From Sabulitectum sp964604135 (GTDB lineage Bacteria; Fermentibacterota; Fermentibacteria; Fermentibacterales; JCC-6): a DNA stretch of 10,220 nt. The translations under genes were made by a program, and so were the position numbers. The stretch is taken from positions 1 to 10,220 of the forward strand of contig CAZRXU010000095.1 of the NCBI GenBank assembly GCA_964604135.1, given 5' to 3'. Under the pieces are notes generated by a model that saw only the letters and a list, made by a program, of their open reading frames with translations, had not been told where the DNA came from and ran no database searches. Positions 6,318-10,220 of the stretch are shown one piece after another. Every line of letters starts with the position of its first letter. Position 1 is the first letter of the stretch.

Positions 6318-9184
6318 CTTTCAGGATATTGCGGTCTGAGTTCATTCCATCTGTAAGAAGTACGGTAACAAAGGCTGTTCATCTGAAAAGCGGTGCTGAA
6401 TTCATGCATCTGCACTGCGATGAAGAGCGCGAGAATTTCTTTGCTGTATGCTTCAAAACACCGCCGCCTGACGATACAGGTGTTCCTCATATCATTGAAC
6501 ACACTGTTCTGTGCGGATCAAAAAAGTATCCAGTAAAAGATCCGTTCATGGAAATGGTAAAGAGCAGCATGGCCACTTTTATAAACGCCATGACATTTGG
6601 CGACAGAACAATATACCCCTGCGGCAGTTTGAACGAAAAAGATTTCCGCAACCTTATTTCCATATACATGGATGCCGTGTTCCACCCTCTTTTGAAAGAA
6701 GACTTCTTCATGCAGGAGGGTTATCGGACAGACTTCGAGACACCGGGAGACGCAGACAGCCCTCTTGTTCACAACGGTGTTGTTTACAACGAGATGAAAG
6801 GTGCCTACTCTGACCCCGACAGCTACATTGAGCGGGAGCTGTCAAGACTTCTGTATCCGCATGGATCATGCGGCAAAGACTCCGGAGGAGATCCTCTGTC
6901 GATACCTTCTCTTACATACAGCCAGTTCAGCAGATTCCATTCCGACCACTACCACCCGTCCAACTGCTGTATTTTTACCCTTACGCAGATTCCCTTTGAG
7001 GAGATGGCCGGATTTCTGGATGAAAGACTGGAGGGGTTCACTGCTTCCACCTGTAAACCTGAAGAAATTGCACAGCCCAGACTTGCCGAACCGGTACAGA
7101 AAGATGTTCCTGTTCCCGGGGGCAGTGAAAACAACTGCACAGTTGCCAGTGCATGGATGGTCAACAACGCTGGAAATCCTGCTGAAACCCTGGCTTTTTC
7201 CCTTCTGGAAGATGTTCTTCTAGACGACGATTCTTCACCGGTAAAAGCCGCTCTGCTCGACTGTGAGCTTGGCACTGGCCTTTCAGGGTGCGGATACGAC
7301 TCTGACCCAGTTCAAAGAAACTTCGTGATCGGGCTCAAGGGAGTTGACAGGGAAAATGCCGATACTGTTTTCGATCTGATTCAAACAACCCTTAAAAAGC
7401 AGGTAGAAAGTGGGCTTAACCCTGTACTTGTGAAAAATATGCTTCATCGCAAGGAATTGAGTCTAAAAGAGATAGGCTCTAACTGGCCTTTTTCCGTTAT
7501 GTCCACTGTAAGTGCTGCATGGACCCACGGTGAAGATGTTTTTAAATCACTTGATCTGAACCACCTTCTAAAAACCCTGAAAAAAAGTATGAGCGACAAT
7601 CCTCAATTCCTTGAAGAGATGATTGAACGACACCTCCTTAACAACTCTCATAGAATCGACTGTGTCTTTTACCCTGACGAGGATTACTTCAGAAAACAGG
7701 AGGAAAACGTTACCAAATCCCTTCGTGAAAAAAAGGAAGCAATGTCTGCGGAAGAGCTCTCGGAACTTGCAGAAAGCTCAAGAAAACTGGCTGCTTCCAT
7801 GGAAGAACCCAGTTCCCCGGAAGCTCTGGCTACTCTTCCCAAACTAAGCATTTCCGATGTGTCCACAAAACCGCCATCTGTGTTTCACACACAGGAATTC
7901 GCCGGCACCAAGCTCTTCCTTCCAACAGAAATGCAGACTGCCGGAGTTTGCTATGCCGACATCTGTTTTGATATGTCGGAACTGCCTGCGGATCTCATAG
8001 GTCACCTTCCGTTTTTTGCCAGTTTTATTACCAGAACCGGTGCCGAAGGAATGGATTACCTAAGCATGGCAGAACAGGAACTGGCTTGCTCTGGAGGTAT
8101 TGGTGCCTCTGTCAACTCCATCTCCTCCACCGCAACTTCCATCGATGAATACAGAATAATCCTTAAAATGGACGGGCACTGTCTTGAACAAGACCTTCCG
8201 GCAATGCTTGATGTGATGCAGAAGAGGCTTCTCAGCCCGGAACTGAACAACAGAGCAAGAATCATAAGCGTCGCCGCCGAGCTTGCTGAACACTCACGAA
8301 GCACCGTTATTCCCAGAGGGCATGTTTTTGCAACACTTCAGGCTCAGGCAGGTTTTTCGGCAGCTCTGTGGGCAAACAACCTTATACATGGGATTCCTAT
8401 GCTGCAGCAGATTGCCTCGATTAAACAGGACACCGTTGAAAAAGAAATTCAGGCGCTCAAGGCCATCCATGATCACCTCACGAAAAAAGCTCCTCAGTTT
8501 ATGGCGTGGACAGGTTCTGCAAAAGCCGGGAAAACAGTTTCAAACTGGTTTGGCAGCCTGCCTGGATCAAACGGTAAGCTTAAGAAGCACACACCACCAG
8601 CGTTTCCCGCTCAGCCGGCGGGAACAGGTGTGGTTATTAATGGTGGAACATCGTTTGCAGCAGTAGCACTGCCGGGTCTGGCTGCCAGCCATCCCCTGCA
8701 CAGTGCTGGCTTTGTAATGATGCGTATGCTGTCTGAGGGCTTCCTCTGGGACGAAATCAGGGTGAAGAGAGGCGCTTACGGTGCCGGATCGAATCTTGCA
8801 GGAACCTCTATCAATTTCTATTCATACAGAGACCCGTCCCCCGCAGACAGTCTGCAGGTCTTCCAGAATGCAATCCGAACGGGGTTTCAACAGATCGACC
8901 TTAGCCCCAGGTCCCTTGAGGATTCAATAATAGCCAGTGTAAAGGGCATGGACCCTGCAGTTCGTCCGTCCATGGCCAATGGTCTGGCAATAATGAGACA
9001 CTTGAAGGAAATCCGTGTGGAAACAGTTGCGGAACACAAAACACGACTTCTTTCAGTTGATGCTTCGCTGATAAAGCAGTTCGCAGAGCTGCTTGAGAAA
9101 AGAAGCTCCAATTCGAAAGTCTGCGTTGTCGGAAACAGAGGTATTCTTGATTCCACGGGTATAGATGAAAGGGTTGAGCTTTAA
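6302..9184 (+). CDS. M16C metallopeptidase of the presequence protease (PreP/PITRM1/Cym1) family
   Basis: The 960-residue length fits PreP-type enzymes, which enclose unfolded peptides in a two-halved chamber. The inverted zinc motif HIIEH is at residues 63-67 (ligands His63, His67; catalytic Glu66). The third ligand is Glu164 in YNEMKG, 97 residues after the second His, the spacing I recall for human PITRM1. Nearby ATFINAMTFGDRTIYPCGS and FYPDEDYF fit the family. The C-terminal half keeps Arg820 and Tyr826 (IRVKRGAYGAGSN), the substrate-binding pair of this subfamily. A long helical, charged segment (about 460-510) matches the M16C-associated linker. There is no signal peptide, so it is probably cytoplasmic and degrades short peptides. 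Two small membrane-protein genes follow at 10 bases and by overlap, probably in one transcript. Confidence 0.95.
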   Translation: MSNDSSFRILRSEFIPSVRSTVTKAVHLKSGAEFMHLHCDEERENFFAVCFKTPPPDDTGVPHIIEHTVLCGSKKYPVKDPFMEMVKSSMATFINAMTFGDRTIYPCGSLNEKDFRNLISIYMDAVFHPLLKEDFFMQEGYRTDFETPGDADSPLVHNGVVYNEMKGAYSDPDSYIERELSRLLYPHGSCGKDSGGDPLSIPSLTYSQFSRFHSDHYHPSNCCIFTLTQIPFEEMAGFLDERLEGFTASTCKPEEIAQPRLAEPVQKDVPVPGGSENNCTVASAWMVNNAGNPAETLAFSLLEDVLLDDDSSPVKAALLDCELGTGLSGCGYDSDPVQRNFVIGLKGVDRENADTVFDLIQTTLKKQVESGLNPVLVKNMLHRKELSLKEIGSNWPFSVMSTVSAAWTHGEDVFKSLDLNHLLKTLKKSMSDNPQFLEEMIERHLLNNSHRIDCVFYPDEDYFRKQEENVTKSLREKKEAMSAEELSELAESSRKLAASMEEPSSPEALATLPKLSISDVSTKPPSVFHTQEFAGTKLFLPTEMQTAGVCYADICFDMSELPADLIGHLPFFASFITRTGAEGMDYLSMAEQELACSGGIGASVNSISSTATSIDEYRIILKMDGHCLEQDLPAMLDVMQKRLLSPELNNRARIISVAAELAEHSRSTVIPRGHVFATLQAQAGFSAALWANNLIHGIPMLQQIASIKQDTVEKEIQALKAIHDHLTKKAPQFMAWTGSAKAGKTVSNWFGSLPGSNGKLKKHTPPAFPAQPAGTGVVINGGTSFAAVALPGLAASHPLHSAGFVMMRMLSEGFLWDEIRVKRGAYGAGSNLAGTSINFYSYRDPSPADSLQVFQNAIRTGFQQIDLSPRSLEDSIIASVKGMDPAVRPSMANGLAIMRHLKEIRVETVAEHKTRLLSVDASLIKQFAELLEKRSSNSKVCVVGNRGILDSTGIDERVEL

Positions 9185-9194
9185 GGAGATAATT

Positions 9195-9464
9195 ATGGAT
9201 GTTGCATCACTGGTAATTGGTATTATTTCAGCAATAGTGGGATTCATACCCTGCGTGAATGTACTCGTGTTTCTACCTGCCCTGGCCGGGCTCATCCTTG
9301 GAATCATTGCTTTCAGAAAGAACCGTGCCGCAGACCTTCCAGCAGGCGTCGCACTTACAGGCATAATACTTAACTCGCTTCCACTTCTGGTAATGCTCGG
9401 CTTCGTAATTTTTGCCGCAGTTAACGGCGACGTAAACTCGATAAGTGAGATGACAATACAATAG
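9195..9464 (+). CDS. Small DUF4190-like membrane protein
   Basis: An 89-residue protein with two hydrophobic segments. The first (about residues 3-35, VASLVIGIISAIVG onward) contains a proline/cysteine break and continues into LVFLPALAGLILGIIAF. A basic turn (RKNRAAD) follows, then a second span ALTGIILNSLPLLVMLGFVIFAA. The layout, with Gly-rich spans around a short charged loop, is that of DUF4190-type proteins of unknown function. I chose ATG 9195 because AAGGAG lies six bases upstream. An in-frame start at 9165 would lie inside the peptidase gene. It begins 10 bases after the M16C stop and ends overlapping the probable start of the DUF2752-like gene. Function is unknown; the assignment rests on topology and composition. 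Confidence 0.75.
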   Translation: MDVASLVIGIISAIVGFIPCVNVLVFLPALAGLILGIIAFRKNRAADLPAGVALTGIILNSLPLLVMLGFVIFAAVNGDVNSISEMTIQ

Positions 9465-9838
9465 CTTCAGCACGGCAGTACAGAACGTTTAATCTGATAA
9501 TACTGGGATTTCTTCTGTATGTTCTTGTATTCACACTGATCTCACCTCTGCTGGAAAAAGCCTTCCCCCCAGTCATGATGTGTTACTACAGGGAGATTAC
9601 CGGTAATCCATGTCCGTTCTGCGGCCTTACAGAAGACATGAGCTGCACTCTTGAGGGCGATACAGGCCACAAGCTTGTAAACCCGCACTTTCAGTTGTTT
9701 CTGCTCGTTTACAAAATAGAGTGGGCAGTTAGAATTCTGCTCACTGTTCTCTCTTTCAAGCTATCCGGGAAAACTCTGCCTGCGGTTGATACCGCCTTTC
9801 ATCTTGCTCTTGGGGCAATGGTTGTCTGCTCCGTATAG
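9461..9838 (+). CDS. DUF2752-like membrane protein, probably with a non-standard start
   Basis: The hallmark CPFCGLT motif of DUF2752 is present (after ITGNP), followed by a short Asp/Gly stretch, the NPHF element and two hydrophobic helices. The usual CGLTR is CGLTED here, so the Arg is replaced. The first in-frame ATG (9575) would remove the first transmembrane helix, yet the frame upstream is open and reads LIILGFLLYVLVFTLISPLL, just where family members have that helix. No ATG, GTG or TTG occurs in frame between the TGA at 9446 and 9575. The best candidate is ATA 9461, overlapping the previous gene's TAG as ATAG; the ribosome binding site is weak (AAGTGAG). From there the product has 125 residues. 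Function of DUF2752 is unknown; pairing with small DUF4190-type membrane proteins is, from memory, seen in other FCB genomes. Confidence 0.75.
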   Translation: MASARQYRTFNLIILGFLLYVLVFTLISPLLEKAFPPVMMCYYREITGNPCPFCGLTEDMSCTLEGDTGHKLVNPHFQLFLLVYKIEWAVRILLTVLSFKLSGKTLPAVDTAFHLALGAMVVCSV

Positions 9839-9887
9839 AATCATGTCTTTCTGAAATCAACCAGAATATGTATAAATAATACCCTGT
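9839..9887. other. Short convergent gap with a weak AT-rich hairpin
   Basis: This 49-base gap separates two convergent genes. CTGAAAT (9851-9857) and ATTTCAG (9890-9896) are inverted copies, with an inner AAATAA/TTATTT pair (9874-9879 with 9888-9893). The stems are short and AT-only inside, and the right arms extend into the end of the minus-strand gene. A transcription end here is possible but not shown. Confidence 0.3.
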
Positions 9888-10220
9888 TTATTTCAGATAC
9901 ACACACATTCCAGAGGTTGTTGCATGTGAATCAGACAGTGTTATCAGATAGCAACCTGCAGGAACCAGATCATCAGGTTTCCACACAGAAAGATGTACAC
10001 CAGAGGAAACAAAATCGCCAACAAGCCTCTTTACCAGCCTACCCGAAAGATCGAACACAGAAAGTTCAACAACTTCAACGTTCGAAACCTCGAAACTAAT
10101 GCTCAATTCGGAATAGAAGGGATTGGGATAAAATTCAAACCCGGCAACATCCGGAGTCTCCTCAAACTCAATACCAGTCTCCGGTGCATACTTTATCAGA
10201 AAGCCCTGATTGCCGGTTTC
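9888..10220 (-). CDS. C-terminus of a secreted protein with T9SS type A-like sorting domain (5' end outside window)
   Basis: The minus-strand frame is open to the right window edge and gives the last 110 residues of a longer protein. A TTG at 10106 is not a credible start, because the conserved beginning of the sorting domain (GFEFYPNPFYSELSISFEV) is read upstream of it. The visible part starts with GFLIKYAPETGIEFEE, the end of an unidentified preceding domain. The sorting module follows: YPNPF, then VELSVFDLSGRLVKRL, then PAGCYLITL and the end CVYLK. By family knowledge such modules direct export through a T9SS-like system and are cleaved or anchored at the cell surface. It is of the same type as the module of the C25 protease at the left edge, but the two are clearly different in sequence. 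The main function of the protein cannot be told. Confidence 0.88.
   Translation of the reverse strand, partial: ETGNQGFLIKYAPETGIEFEETPDVAGFEFYPNPFYSELSISFEVSNVEVVELSVFDLSGRLVKRLVGDFVSSGVHLSVWKPDDLVPAGCYLITLSDSHATTSGMCVYLK

Noticed and set aside
6518..9156. Many open frames antisense to or out of frame with the M16C peptidase gene
   Set aside because: The 960-codon peptidase frame carries all the family motifs and explains the region. The others are coincidental.
9443..9464. Programmed -1 frameshift joining the DUF4190-like and DUF2752-like frames
   Set aside because: The frames differ by -1 and overlap, but no slippery heptamer is visible in the overlap. A coupled start at the ATAG overlap is simpler.
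1..10220. tRNA, rRNA, CRISPR array, intact insertion sequence or prophage genes
   Set aside because: No tandem direct repeats with spacers, no transposase or integrase motifs and no recognisable rRNA or tRNA sequences were seen on either strand by eye.

Overview
The window looks like a bacterial chromosome segment of moderate GC. Both ends carry parts of genes for secreted proteins with a C-terminal sorting domain of the Por/type IX (T9SS) kind: a gingipain-like C25 cysteine protease on the left and an unidentified protein on the right. That domain, together with a molybdenum-cofactor (Moco) operon and a PreP-type M16C protease, suggests the FCB superphylum, for instance Fermentibacterota, Cloacimonadota or a related candidate phylum. 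The lineage is an inference; no rRNA or other marker gene is present.

Layout, left to right. (1) 1-1775 (+): 3' part of the C25 protease gene, followed by a hairpin terminator at 1798-1832. (2) 1833-2324: a gene-poor stretch. It holds a candidate promoter, and on the minus strand a short segment that resembles part of a bacterial group II intron RNA. (3) 2325-2666 (+): a small protein with only a TfoX N-terminal domain. (4) 2667-2781: a convergent gap with a perfect 18-bp palindrome. (5) 6317-2782 (-): a tightly packed four-gene Moco operon in the order mobB-like/ModE fusion, moeA, moaA, moaC. The last two junctions are ATGA stop/start overlaps and the first is separated by one base. (6) 6302-9184 (+): an M16C presequence-protease-like metallopeptidase, divergent from the Moco operon. 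Two small membrane-protein genes follow: a DUF4190-like protein (9195-9464) and a DUF2752-like protein (about 9461-9838). (7) 10220-9888 (-): C-terminus of a second sorting-domain protein, cut by the window edge.

How the genes work together. MoaA and MoaC turn GTP into cyclic pyranopterin monophosphate, MoeA inserts molybdate into molybdopterin, and the MobB-like protein would assist the nucleotide-attachment stage. MoaD, MoaE, MogA/MoaB, MobA and the ModABC transporter are not in the window. The MobB-like protein ends in a ModE-type winged helix, so the operon may be controlled by its own first gene product. The proteases and small membrane proteins have no obvious functional tie to Moco synthesis.

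The most interesting points are the P-loop/ModE winged-helix fusion and two genes (that fusion and the DUF2752 protein) whose conserved N-terminal regions lack a well-placed ATG, GTG or TTG. Both have an in-frame ATA in a good position: one sits seven bases after a perfect GGAGG, the other overlaps the upstream stop codon as ATAG.
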